Below are positions 10,794 through 22,800 of a stretch of 64,000 nucleotides of DNA, piece by piece. The stretch spans positions 7,007,827 through 7,071,826 of the forward strand of contig LR746272.1 in NCBI GenBank assembly GCA_902729315.2, given 5' to 3'. This DNA is from Spirodela intermedia (lineage: Eukaryota > Streptophyta > Magnoliopsida > Alismatales > Araceae). The notes under the pieces are model-generated. The model saw nothing but the letters and a program-made list of their open reading frames with translations. It was not told where the DNA came from and ran no database searches. A program made the translations under genes and the position numbers. Numbering within the stretch: position 1 is the stretch's first letter; each line of letters opens with the position of its first letter.

Positions 10794-13700
10794 TCAACAT
10801 TCAGACAGAGAAAGGCTGTAGTTCTGGGCCACACAGGGGCAAGCAGAATTGATACCATTTACCAAAGCGCTCTCAGCGTTCACGTAGAACTCTACTATTT
10901 TCTGATCCAATTCGTAGTAGTAAGGCATCTTTCTAAAATGCTTCATATCAAGGTCGATAAAATATGCCTAAAAAGGTAAAAGAAGAAAAATACAAGTCAC
11001 TGAAAAAAATCCAACAGTATGAAATAAATTAGCATAAATTTACCATGAAAAGAGGAATGCCCAAAAGTAATACGACCATGGGAACTAAAAATTAGATAAA
11101 TAACAAATACAATGGACGTTCAAATAAGATGCAGCATAAAAAGGCTTAGATGTTCAATCATCACTATAAAACCAATCCGCCTTAAAATTCTGGTCGAAAC
11201 TTCGCAGATACAAATACGAAATAAGGGAGACATTCAGCCCATATGATTTTGTTGCCACCCTTGCTGGGCCATTAAGGCAGAAGCAGCAGGAACAATATGA
11301 TACTTTGGTAAAAACTCCGTTTTTACACAAGTCAGTGAAGTTATGAACTGAGAACTGATGGAAATTTGGTAGTTGGAAGCTGGACATAAATTGGCCCTAC
11401 ACTGGAGGTCTAAATAAACTGTTGTAAGGTCTGCACAAGCCTGAGAAGGTGATGGCAAATACGCTGCTGAGAGAACTTTTGAGACAAACTTTCAGGCAAT
11501 CCCACAAAATAAGCTCAATTCCTAGACTCCTGATACTAGGGCATGTTTAATGGCAGACAGTGTGATCTTCTCAAGTAAGATATACACACACACACACACA
11601 CATTGTGTGTGTGTGAACAGGAAGATAGTGTTACAGCCCCGACGGTTCCAATGGGCCTGGTTTACACCGGAAGACGAAGAGGACGATGTTAGGCCCATAA
11701 GGGGCCAAACGGGCCTAACTTAAGGCCTAGAAGGAGAACCTAACCTAAGGTCTCCTACGTAAGAGATAGAAAGACCATCTTGAAAGTTCTCCACATTCCG
11801 GTGAGAGGGTTACCACTGAAGCCTGATCCACCCATTTTCTGGTACTTCTATTTCCCTCTTTTATCTCTCTCGTCATCCGAATCTAAGGTTTCTATCAACT
11901 GGTTCCAGAGCCAGTTTGATGGCGCCCAAAATCAACCACGGCAGACTGGAAACCCTGGAGAAAGAAAATAAAGAAATTCGTGAGGAGTTGCGGCAGCTAC
12001 CAGAAATAGAGAGCCGTCTACAGGAGGTGAGTGGAGCAGAGAAGAGCCTGGAAGCCCTGGCGCAAAGAATGGTACAAACGATGCAGGCCATGGAGGAGAT
12101 GCAACACCCGAGTCAACAAACAGATAGATCTGAAACAAGAGGGAAGAAACCCGTGGAGGACGGTAAAGCGAACACAGGGATGCACAGGAAGACTCTGGGT
12201 GAAGAAGACCAGTTACAGAAGTCGGAGAAAGCAGAAAATATGCACAGTTGGGGAAGTTAGTGCTACAATGTTCCAAACCGAGTGGGAGAGACCTGCTGGT
12301 TTGAAACAATCTTCAATTAAGAAGGCACTGTCTACTCTCCAAGAGGAAGAAATTGAGGAAAGAAACACCATGAAGCGATGCAACCCAAGTGTTGGAGTTG
12401 ATATTTCCAGTTGTTTTTTTCTGGAGAGACACTGGCAAGACCATCAACATATATCTCCAGGTTGTGTCCAGAGAGCTAATGCATTGTTGGGTTTGGATGA
12501 AAATCATGTCTCTCTCACTGAAAGTGAGAAAGATCAGACCAATCTTGACACCAATGATGAAAGAAAAAAGTCATTTCAAGTGTTGAAAAACAACGGAACT
12601 TCTGAGATGTGTTTTTAAAATCCTTTAGGTGAGGAACCGGTTGGAAGACAATCATTTATCTATCATTGTAGTGAAAATATTTCCCTGATGGATACCAGTT
12701 AATCCCTTCACTGTGAAAATATTGATTGCGGGAAAGTATTCGAATATTTTCGAGAAAATGAAAAGTAAATGTCTGAAGAAGGCAAATTCTGAGAAAAAGT
12801 GCCGAAGCCAAACAATATATTTACAAAGTTTTCTTTCGCATGATTTGTGGTGACTTTCCAGAGAGGCAGAGAATAAGAAATCCTTCAAGACAGAAGGCAG
12901 GAAAGGTATACCTTGTAGTCAAACGTTTGACCAGTTGACTTGAGAAATACAGAACCAAAATCAGATGTAACATTCCTTTGTCTTGGTCGAAAGCTGACCA
13001 TAATACTACAATCCTTGGCAGTAGTAGCTATAAGATAGCCCCTCACAATTTTCAAGCTCTCCTCCAGTGATAAAGAATGAATCGAAGAGCATCTATTTAG
13101 AAGGTCGGCATCATTCAAGTTCTGGCAAATCAAGCACGGTTGTGAAATAATATTGTAGTAAGCATGGATTGCTCCCTCTATGTCAAAAATATCAAGTTTC
13201 TGAACTTCCAGAAGGCGATCTATAATCCCTGAGTTGAAGATGGCATCTCCAACAAGTTCAAGGAAGCTCTGGACATGTTGGGTGTGCTCCTCCTGGATTA
13301 CTGTTTTGAGCATATTTTCAAATGCCTCATTCTTTTCATGAGAAATATCATTCACAACATCTTTGTCCATACCGCCTCCCAAAGCCCCAAAAACAAGGGA
13401 GCCATTAAAAAAAACACGGAAATTGTTCTGAGGACAATGAAACAGTGCCCTGATAGCTTGATTCATTCTATCTCTGGATCCAGAGAAAAGATCAAGAGGG
13501 TCATATTCGCTTAACCACGATATCTGAGTATTGCATTGAAAAAAAAAAATCAATAAAAATTATGGTAATCATATTTCACAAAAAACACATTTGTCAAATT
13601 CGGTGGAAGGCATTGCCAACAGAGTATTATATCACAGTTCAATTCAAAAGAATGTAATGCGAAGAGATAAATTAATTGCAGAGATAATCAGGGACCAACA

Positions 13701-16700
13701 GATAGCCAGAAGCAAAGATACCTGTCCTTCATGAAGTTTCAAGACCTGATGCATTTTGAAACGCGTTACACGGGTCTTTACAATTGTTTCCCGCTTAATG
13801 AATTTTGAGAACGGGAGAAATCCACATTTCGGCTGATTCCTTAAACAAATTAGGCCAAATACATATTAGGCCAAATACATATTAGGCCAAATAATAACAG
13901 AGAGATTTTCAGTTGGTATGAAAGGGTCACCTTTATCTCAATAGCAACACAGAGATCCTCATTCAGAGTACCTAAAACAAGGAAGAAAAGGACTAGGACT
14001 GAATTGTTAGAAATTCTACATCAGCCTGAATCCACAAGAGTAGAAGGGATGATAAAGAGCTTTTTCGATCGCATAATACTGAAATAAGCTCGATTTGCAA
14101 TTATCACATACAAAAGAATATTTGTACTTTGGTCAAAACACTAACTGACTGAGACTACTCTGACGTGTAATATTAAGATCATCCCAATTAATTTACGACT
14201 TAAAGATTGAGAATCATAGACCTTAATTAGTATCTGACTATCATGGCAGGATCTCAGCACAAATGGAATCAATCTCAATGGTAAAAAACGTGTGAAAAAA
14301 TATACATCCGTGAGAGCAAGTTTCTCTAGGTTCAAGTGCTAAGCAGAGGACAAATATGAGATGGGTATCAAATAGAGATGATAGCAGGTTCTTCACGTTT
14401 TTCCAGCCTTTTTTATTTTTGAGGAAAGAAAATCAAATGGTGAAAAGGATGAAGTCATTAAGCGAAAAAAAGATATAAATAACAGAAAATCTGCCACATG
14501 GCTCTGGGTTAGCCCGAACAGCACAAGCAAAGTAAAACAATACTGGACAATTTATAAAGCTGGAATTCTTTCGTCTCAAACCATCGTTTTGGTCATGGAA
14601 TCTGCATATGTCAATCCCTTCATGTAGTGATGATAGTTATCATTTCTCAGATGAAAACAATTTTACTCTTTTTGGAACTCATCTTTTTTGTGGCATGATG
14701 AAAACGCCTATCATTTTAGCTATCTAGATCCCCCGCTGAAAAGTAACCATCATATAAGGAAATTCGTGGACATAACATTTACTAACCAATGACGGTCGTG
14801 GACCCCACTATTCCTTCCAATTGCCTAATTGAAGTGAGTGACAATTTCCCTTCAATGATTCCCCTCATGTAAGAACAACCTAAAACCTCAGATTAATAAC
14901 ATATGGAGAGGGGTAGGTATAGGCTGAGGTATGAAGCAGCGAATGGTTGCTCATTGACATTTCGAAGGATGTTGGCAGCGACAGGGCATTTGTAACATGA
15001 GCGACAATGTGTGGTAGTCGGTGACATGTGAAAACAAGTAAATGACGGTGACTGTTATGTCGTCCACATCCTATTGGTGGGCAATATCAAAGAAAGTAGT
15101 GGTGACTGGCAATGATGGCAGTAGTAGCAGATGGGTGGTGGACTTGTGATAGCTGGTAATGGACTCTAGGAATGGTACCAGGTGTTGGGTAATGAAGGCC
15201 AACAGTGATAGTCGTAAAAAGCATCGGTGAGTGCTGGCAAGGAGAAAAGAGAATAATGATCAGAAAAGAGATTCAAATTCAAACAAGCAAACAGATTCCA
15301 GACAGAATGAATTAATTTGGGGACAAACACAATGTAGAAAGCCTACCACAATACAGATATCCTTATCAGTCAGTTCAGTCATACACTGAAACCATTTTCA
15401 GACGACTTAGTTAAACACCAATGCACTATATTTGCCCACTTGATGTATAAAAAATAACTAAATATTATTTCGACAGATTCTTAAGAAGTCAATGGAGAGT
15501 CTCTCAGTGCCCTAAAATAATTAAATCGCTAATATTGCCATCACTGCTTTTTTTTTATGAAAATAAATATAACGTGTATAATTCTTAAATAATACTTAGT
15601 ATATGAGGATGAAATGATTAATTTATGACCCCAGGCTATCTTTTATGATGTCAAAATTTAAGGGAGAACGATTTCCATTAGCATGGAGTGAAGTAACAAG
15701 GGAATCATATACGATACATGAAACAATTTACATTGCTACAGTACTGTTTTAATGAAATATGTTGTGCATGCCACCCTTACCTTAAACTGAATTAACATAT
15801 GAGCACACACCATCATGGACATTTTTAGAATTGAGAATAATCATTGAAGGAAAGAAAATCTCCCTGTCTAAACATCCGCCCATTTAAGAAAAGACTTTTG
15901 AATCAAAATACGACTGTAGAAGATAGTCAATCAATAGTCACATAATATGAAGATGAGTTTAGCATGCACATTAAAGATGGAAGCTTACCTCGTGGGAAGA
16001 ATGAATGATCAGACATAAGAAGAGCAGAATCACATAATGTGTTGACCCTGGCAGCATCCACACGCCAACTAGGACGGTTGTCAAGAATATTCTTTTCAAC
16101 AGATCGTAGGAACTCCTCAGAAACAGCAACATGCATCTGGAGGTTAACATAAAAAAAAAACACGGTGAAAGATTTTAAATGATATTATTAAGAAAAATAA
16201 CTTCTGTAAATGTTTCCTCTAAAAACCTTGCACGTATATGATAACAAAACACTATAATATACCGATTGGTATCAACGTTCAACATGCTGAAATAGGTCTA
16301 AAAGGATTCTTTTGGAGAAAACAATTCTGACCAGCTCAGTATTAGACAACAGGATACATAATAGGCGACAATCACCAAAGTAGGAGATAACTTATAAGGT
16401 AATTTTTCACTTCTGACGCTTTCAAACGAAGAATTAGTTGATCTTCCTATGAAACAAAGTCAAATAAGGCACACTTTTGTGGAACTATTGATCATGAATC
16501 TGTGAGGATCACTCAAACCAGAAAGCAGAATCAAAAAATTGTGGAGAAAAAATATTAAACACAGAAATATGGACCACAAACAAAATTTTATAGAACCTGT
16601 ATGAGAAACCCCAGAAGACAAAGAAACACCAGCAAAGTCGAGAACCAAAACTAGGATAAGTAAACAGGTAATGATGACATGCTCAACAAGAAACTAATAA

Positions 16701-18717
16701 GCACATTGACCATAAAAAAATGTCCCCATGTTATAGAGGAGGAATCTAACATAATTATCCTAAGTCAAAGTTCTCCACTATCAGTTTTCAGAACCCCATA
16801 ATACCTGATGACTACCCTAGAAACTATAAACACCTAAAAAAAGAATGAAAATGATGAGAACTCTGATCCCTGGCTGCATATTTTTATGAAAAATGACCAT
16901 TTAGAGGCCTCAATAATCAAGATGTTGAGTGCATACTTTTGAGCTCTAGGAAATACAGAAACCTCATCATTTTTTGCATGGATTTTCGACATTCTAAAGA
17001 AAATATCCTCTCCATGGATCCCTCAGACTGGAATGAAATGCATACTACTGTACCCGAAACCTTAGAAATATATGACATTCAGTGAGAACATATTGATGGA
17101 TTCATTTCACCACAACTCTTTCATTTTTTCCTGCATGACCATTAGATCAGGTGATTGTCAATTCGGTTAAATCTTGGAAAATTGCACAGGAAGCAAACAG
17201 AGGCAAAATAACTTCATACAAAGCAATTCAGCTTGTAATGCTTATTTTCTTCCTAGTCATCTATCCTTGTTGTGCTAATTAAACTTCTAAGGAATTCTGA
17301 TTACGTGGACTTCAGTTTTATGTGCACAGAGTATAAATCCAACTTTTCACGTGTTGCAAACTATCGAGGAACATACAATACTCAGATCATTGATTAAAAG
17401 AACATGACACAGGGGTTACAAAACAGCTGACTCTTGAAAAACATAACAAAAGAACACAATGATGACAGTTGAAATGCCCACGAACTGGTCAATAAAATAT
17501 AACTATAACACCCATCGCTGTGAGGTCCTCTAGAATATGAAAAGATAAAAGCCACAGGAATAATGCTGGAAGATATCAATTTGATGGATTCAAAAGGGCT
17601 GACTGGATACACCAATTAGCCAGTTGAAAAAATAAAGTTCCTAAATATACATCGTGTGTCAAACACATTAAAAGAACTCTACATGAAGTTCATTCTTATT
17701 TGAGCTGATAATCTGCTCCAGATACTCTACAAGCGAAACCGTTCGGCATTCTTTATTCCATAGAGATGTAGCATTTCATAGAAACAACAGTGGAGATGCC
17801 CAATTAAGACAATAATTAGAAGCTTTTTAAGTGTTGTCTTCCGATTCTTTATTGAAGTAAAGGGCGTACATACTGAATAAGATTAGGGTAATTACTACCA
17901 GAGATGTGCAGAATCATAAAAATCCCATCAATCCTTCAAAACTTACAAAAAGTGGTCCCATCAGCAGCCCAGTATTTGGCGTCAGATGTCTTCAGCCTAG
18001 GAATGGATATCTGGTATCCATTCTTTGGTAAATAGTCAGCCCCCTAATGTTCTGGCCTGAATTCTAATCGTATTACCAAGCCTTTCGTATCGTATCTCGT
18101 AGGCTACCACTTTTCTCATTTACTAACCGAAATTCCACCATGGCGCACTAGCCAAAATTCGACAAGAAAACCTTTCAACCGCTGAGAGGAAACCATCAGT
18201 TAAAGAAGACACGCATTCAAAGCCAGAAGGAACAGGAAAAAAAATAGGGACACAGCAGAAGAACCAGCGACACATTCAGGAGCTGCATGCATACCCCCGG
18301 GTCGACATGCTCGGCGCCAAGTAGGGGGCTCATAACGTGGAGTGCATAAAGCTGACCGGCGATATCCTTCGATGTGCACTCCCCAATCTTGTCCACATCT
18401 TTCCAGAGAATCCGTTCATGCGAGGTCAGCACAGGGGACCCCGGCTCCCGCACCACCCCCTTGGCCGCGCTCTTCTTCCTCCGCACCTTCTGCACCCTCA
18501 GCACCTTGCCCACCTTCAGCAGCGGCAAGAGTAGCTCCATCACACCCAGACGAAAATGTCCCAAAATAGACGGAAGAAAATTGGAGGGGGAGAAAAAGCC
18601 GGAGAAGAGAACCAAGCCAGGGGACGATCCGCAGTAGCCGAGGACGAGATTCGCGGCGCCTTCACCTCTGTACGCCCACTCTTCGGCGTCCTCCGCCCGC
18701 CACAGCCTTAGGGCCAT
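10794..18717 (-). CDS. IPK1: Inositol-pentakisphosphate 2-kinase (7 exons)
   Basis: The enzyme phosphorylates Ins(1,3,4,5,6)P5 at the 2-position with ATP to make phytate (InsP6). Coding exons are 18613-18717, 18295-18513, 15989-16136, 13931-13971, 13722-13832, 12912-13523 and 10794-10967. All junctions are GT..AG, phases match throughout, and the product is 469 aa, near the Arabidopsis length. Motifs: [11 protein letters not shown] (16-26, nucleotide loop), EIKPKCGFLP (169-178), RFKMHQ (195-200), [10 protein letters not shown] (214-223), AKDCSIM (377-383, with the likely metal-binding Asp379) and a C-terminal [10 protein letters not shown]. The plant zinc site is complete: His328, Cys338, Cys341, His357. 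I chose the ATG at 18717 because it gives the family-like N-terminus ([18 protein letters not shown]). An in-frame ATG at 18738 would add seven residues. Introns are 98 bp to 2.2 kb. The last one carries a truncated gypsy element on the opposite strand. The gene looks functional. Confidence 0.95.
11583..11617. repeat. (AC)n/(TG)n microsatellite
   Basis: About ten AC units run directly into about six TG units, forming an imperfect palindrome inside the last IPK1 intron, just before the truncated LTR. Confidence 0.9.
11629..12260 (+). mobile_element. Truncated Ty3/gypsy element (5' LTR plus gag start) in IPK1 intron
   Basis: An LTR-like block of about 269 bp (11629-11897) starts TGTTACAGCCCC and ends TCTATCA. 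Two bases later comes TGGTTCCAGAGCC (11900-11912), two mismatches from the initiator-tRNA-Met primer site, then an ATG at 11919. The frame from there to 12260 reads [32 protein letters not shown] and [15 protein letters not shown]. This coiled-coil text is typical of the N-terminus of gypsy gag polyproteins. No capsid domain, pol or second LTR follows before the next IPK1 exon, so only the 5' end of an element remains. It lies opposite to IPK1 transcription, in the intron 10968-12911. Confidence 0.75.
11900..11912 (+). promoter_or_regulatory. Primer-binding site of the truncated gypsy element
   Basis: TGGTTCCAGAGCC matches TGGTATCAGAGCC at 11 of 13 bases and lies between a CA-ended LTR and the gag ATG. 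Confidence 0.7.
12250..12618 (+). other. Unassigned open frame after the gag fragment
   Basis: A plus-strand frame stays open to a TAA at 12618. Its first part (from 12031) overlaps the gag fragment in another frame. The part from about 12250 reads [36 protein letters not shown] and [17 protein letters not shown], a charged, protein-like composition. I recognise no family. It could be host sequence captured by the element, an antisense exon, or chance. It lies in an intron of IPK1 on the opposite strand. Confidence 0.3.
13848..13896. repeat. Three short tandem repeats in a 98-bp IPK1 intron
   Basis: About three copies of a 17-bp unit containing TTAGGCCAAATA fill roughly half of the intron 13833-13930. 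The intron keeps good splice sites on both sides. Confidence 0.75.
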
Positions 18718-19090
18718 CTCCCCCGCCCCCCTCTTCACCCGACCTCACCTTTCTCCTTCTCCTTCCGCCTTTGTTTCTCCCCTCTTCTCCCTTCCCGCAC
18801 TTGCATTGCCTCCACGTCCTCCCTCCCTCTTCTCCACCTGTTGTCCACCTTCTGTATCCGACCCACGCGTGGGGATGCGCCCAGCGCCACCGCCGCGAAC
18901 TATAACTTCTGCAGGTTAACTACTCCCCAAACCGCACACGTAACACAAAGCACTCTCTCAAGAAAAATCTAACAAATATCAAAACGACAACGGAATCGTC
19001 TTTACGTCTCCCCGCCACTAAAATACGCTCGAGATCAAAATGAGCATGGCGCAGTCCAGTGGGCGGCGTATATTAATGACAGCCCCCTAT
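18718..19090 (-). promoter_or_regulatory. IPK1 5' leader and core promoter region
   Basis: Upstream of the IPK1 start the plus strand is strongly C/T-rich (about 18700-18860), which is a G/A-rich leader on the coding strand. The AT-rich TATATTAAT at about 19070 is a possible TATA-like element. The transcription start cannot be read from the sequence. Confidence 0.4.
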
Positions 19091-19843
19091 TAATGGTCTT
19101 ATCAGAAGAAGACGTTAAAGGCCGCCGCGCCAGAGGAGATCCCCGAGCCATCCATCGATCGCTGTCGGATTTCAATGCGGGAGACGGAGACGAGCCGGGA
19201 AGGGACGGGGGAGGCAGATTCTTTGCGATCCTCTGTGGGCCAGCCGATTGGATACCAACGGTCAGAAAGTGGGCGCCCTTTCTTGCTCAAGCGCGAACGC
19301 CGTTCTATGCCCCATATAAATAATACGTGGAGTAGCCTTTGTGCCTGCCGCGAGCCGCCGTGACGCAAGCAATCATTATATTTTCTTCTGGCGAGAGATA
19401 ATCGAGAAAGTTTAAAAAAACGTGGCGTTCGTTCTGCGCCGTCCTGCGTGCGCGCCGTGCCGCCGTGCGCGGATTGCTTTGGCCGGTGTCTGTCCCTGCA
19501 AGATGACCCGAGCCCATAGCTATGCGGCTGCGAGGTGGCCTTTTTCGTCTTCTTTTTCTCGTTTTCCCACATTTCGTTTGGAAGCACGTGCGTAGAGATA
19601 TATAAGTATGGAATTAATCCCATTTCGTCAGGCAATTACTCCAAACCTTATGAGAGGGAAATCATCTAAAGCAAAGTCCGAAGCTAATAATACAAGGATG
19701 AAACTAATACAGACACCATCAGTACATGAAGAAACCTTGAATAAGAAAGACATGCCAAGATCTTCTAGCTAGCACCTAATCCTAATTCTGGATAACGCTG
19801 TGCAATTACTGGGCTCATCCCAGTTGTTTTCTTTGGTCGTACT
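19091..19843. other. Spacer between IPK1 and the RBL9-like gene
   Basis: This holds the distal IPK1 promoter and, toward 19843, the probable 3' UTR of the RBL9-like gene. It is GC-rich around 19100-19520, where long frames are open on both strands without recognisable motifs. A TATAAATA at 19315-19322 faces the plus strand, but no gene is seen downstream of it. Confidence 0.4.
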
Positions 19844-22800
19844 TCACAGCAGAGGATCGTCCAGCTCCAATAGATCAAGATTGGGCTGAAAGAGAAAAGC
19901 CAAAGAGAGAAGGAAGAGGATGAAGAGGGAGAAGATCACAGCCGACTTGAAAGGATCAGCTTGGTGCTTAAAGAGGGAGATATCTTCATCCAGGGTGCTT
20001 TCAGCGGAGACATCGTTTAGCCGGGCAGCTGGGAACACCAGAAATCCGTAAACAACACCAGAAAGTGCTGCTCCCAAGTGTGACCTGTAAAATGAATGAG
20101 AAAATTCCTCAGTTTTCTGAAATTTGCATTGTGAAGTAACAAATCACGTGAATATTACGATGGCAGAAATAGAACTAACCATTGATCAATTTGCTCAAAA
20201 TTGCTGATGACGAAGCTAAGGGAAGTAGCGAGAATAGCATTGAAGAACATTCTCTCCGAGAACTCTTTTGACATGGCCTTTTTGTTCTGAACCTGATAGA
20301 CGAGCCAGGCTCCAATTATGGCGAACACGGGACCCTGAGTGTACAGAAATAATCAAGGAGATATATTGGTAATAACAAAAAAGTGCATTATTAAAATTTA
20401 ATTTAAACCAAATCCGGTAATGATAGTGCGATGTCGAAAAAGCTGCATAGAATTTACCACATTCATTTAAAAGACAAAAATTTCATAGAATTTGGTTTTT
20501 GTGGTATTTTATCAGCATCAGTAACGTTATCACCCTTATCTTTCCATTAAATCACTGTTATTCTATTTCTCCTGTCTGACGCTGCTATATAAAAGTATCA
20601 AGTGTTTAATTCAACCACATTCCACAAATTAGGACGAATGCTCCTTGCTTTTCGCAGATCTAACCTCTTAATGCCAATTTCCAAGTCAAATCAATACTAT
20701 TCTTCAGGGCAAGCAGCCTCACTCCTTAAGACATCAAGAAGCTCCACCAACTCCGGTACCTTGTTCACACACATCGCGTCAGACTTTTGAGAGAACTAGC
20801 CATTTATCGTCCAGCACAATCAATCATGCCATGAAGCCCTGATAAAATGCAAGAAGCTGTATACCTAGATACGTTGTTTCTTATAAAGAACAGAAAATAC
20901 CTCGAAGTGTCCATGGCAAATCTGCAGAAGGGCAAAACAATATAACAGAGTCATAGAGGGTAGAAGGAAAATGGGAGACAGAGAAATGTTCACTAGTTGT
21001 ATTCCAATAAATGACTGCTTAGTTCTTTCTCCTCCAAACAAGCACTATGTCAGATACAATGGTCATTAGCTACTCCTTGAAAAGCCCAACGCCTTCAATT
21101 TCCTACTTCAGGCCTTACGTGCTGCATTATTCCTTGCCAGGACTTGTTCTTTCATATGTCCATGAGATTTTGTACTAATGAATGCATACTAGGTCCCGTG
21201 TAAAGTTACTATATATGCCACATGTGACCATGACTATAATTCATTCAATTCCTTTTTTTCATAAGAGCAGGATCATAAGATGACAGGCCTTGACTTCAAT
21301 AGCTCTCCTGGACACACATGATGGAGACAAATAAACGTGACCATTTCATTGTAGTTACAATGTAGATAAAAGTGATAGAAGGTCAAATTATGCACATTTT
21401 CGGACATAAACGACAAAATTATTTCAGAGGGAACCTCTGCAATGTCAATGAGAAAGTTACTACTAGGAGGCTTCTCTGTATTTATATAAACAGTATGAAA
21501 GTGGGTTGGATGTTAATAGCACAAAGTATATATCAGTGGCTTTTATGTAACAGAGTCTAGCCCATAAATAGTAACTAATTTCCCAGAACCGAAAAGTAAC
21601 TTTGGAAGCCAATCTCCATGGCCTTGCTTTGTAGAGCACAAAAAGGCGACTATTGGAACCATAGGGACAAAGAAAAAAAGGGGGGCCATCTTAGTGCCAA
21701 TGGTGGATGGCACATGAGTCAAACGGTGGGATAATACAAGGTCCAACAACCGGTATTGTTCAGAGAATACTCAATTCATGACAACTGGTCAAGAGAACCA
21801 GTGCGTGTCTTTCTCAGTGTAGGACGGAGTTAGAGATGATGACAATAACCACACGTCTGTTCTCAGGACAAAAGAGGTGATGGAAATGAAAACTTCCAGG
21901 AAGATTCCAAAGGCCGAGGATACAACCAAAAAGAGAAGTCAAAGTGCTAGCATGCTCTAGGATTTACTTCAATATTTTCAGAGCTGAATAACAACAGAAC
22001 TGAAAGACAGCAGACTAACGCTGGAAGTGGGCCTGATATTATCCCTTTAATTAAGCTCATTGATGGAAGATCTCTGAGTTATCACACACCAAGGATCAAG
22101 AGTCATTTTTAACTTCCATTATGGTCAGCTCCAAGGTGAAAGAACGGTCCCTTCCTCTATCTCTAGCCAGTAGAAAAGTATGGAATTCTGTAGCCAGTTT
22201 GAAACTATTTCGTTGTAATGCTAGCAAAAGCATTGTGGTGAGGCTTAGACTGGGAAAAATGTAGCATAAGAGCACAGCCATGAAGCTGTGATCATTGCAA
22301 AAACCCTTGGTATGTTCCTTTATTCCTGTAGAAAGAGACCACGATTTCCAACTATTTAAGAGATAAGTCGTGGCATTCAACCGTAACAATTGATGTTCGC
22401 CGACTCATGATTACGAATGAGTAAGACAGCAGGGGTGGCAAAACTGAAAAATTAAAAGCACTGTTTACACATCACAGATAATAATTTCCAGGAAAGAAAT
22501 AGTTGCAGTGAAATAAAGAGAATAGTAATAGTCACAAATATAATGCAAATAAATACCAGAGGAAAGCACTGACGAACCTCAGTCTAGAATCTATAATAAA
22601 CCCTTTGCAGTAAATAAAATGATGCCACAAGTAATTTTCAGACGGCCAGGGAATTTAAAATGACAAACAAAAACTAACATAACCAAAGATTTACGCATTC
22701 TTTATCAACAGTGTAGCAAACCATTATAATACTAATGAGAAAAAAAGGGTTTTATTGACATACGGTTCCACACACGGTTATTGCGGGAGTGTGCATAAAG

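Noticed and set aside
18337-18637. Plus-strand frames near 18.4 kb
   Set aside because: Antisense shadows of IPK1 exons 1 and 2.
19102-19635. 177-codon minus-strand open frame
   Set aside because: GC-rich spacer with overlapping open frames on both strands, no family motif, and located in the IPK1 promoter / RBL9 3' region.
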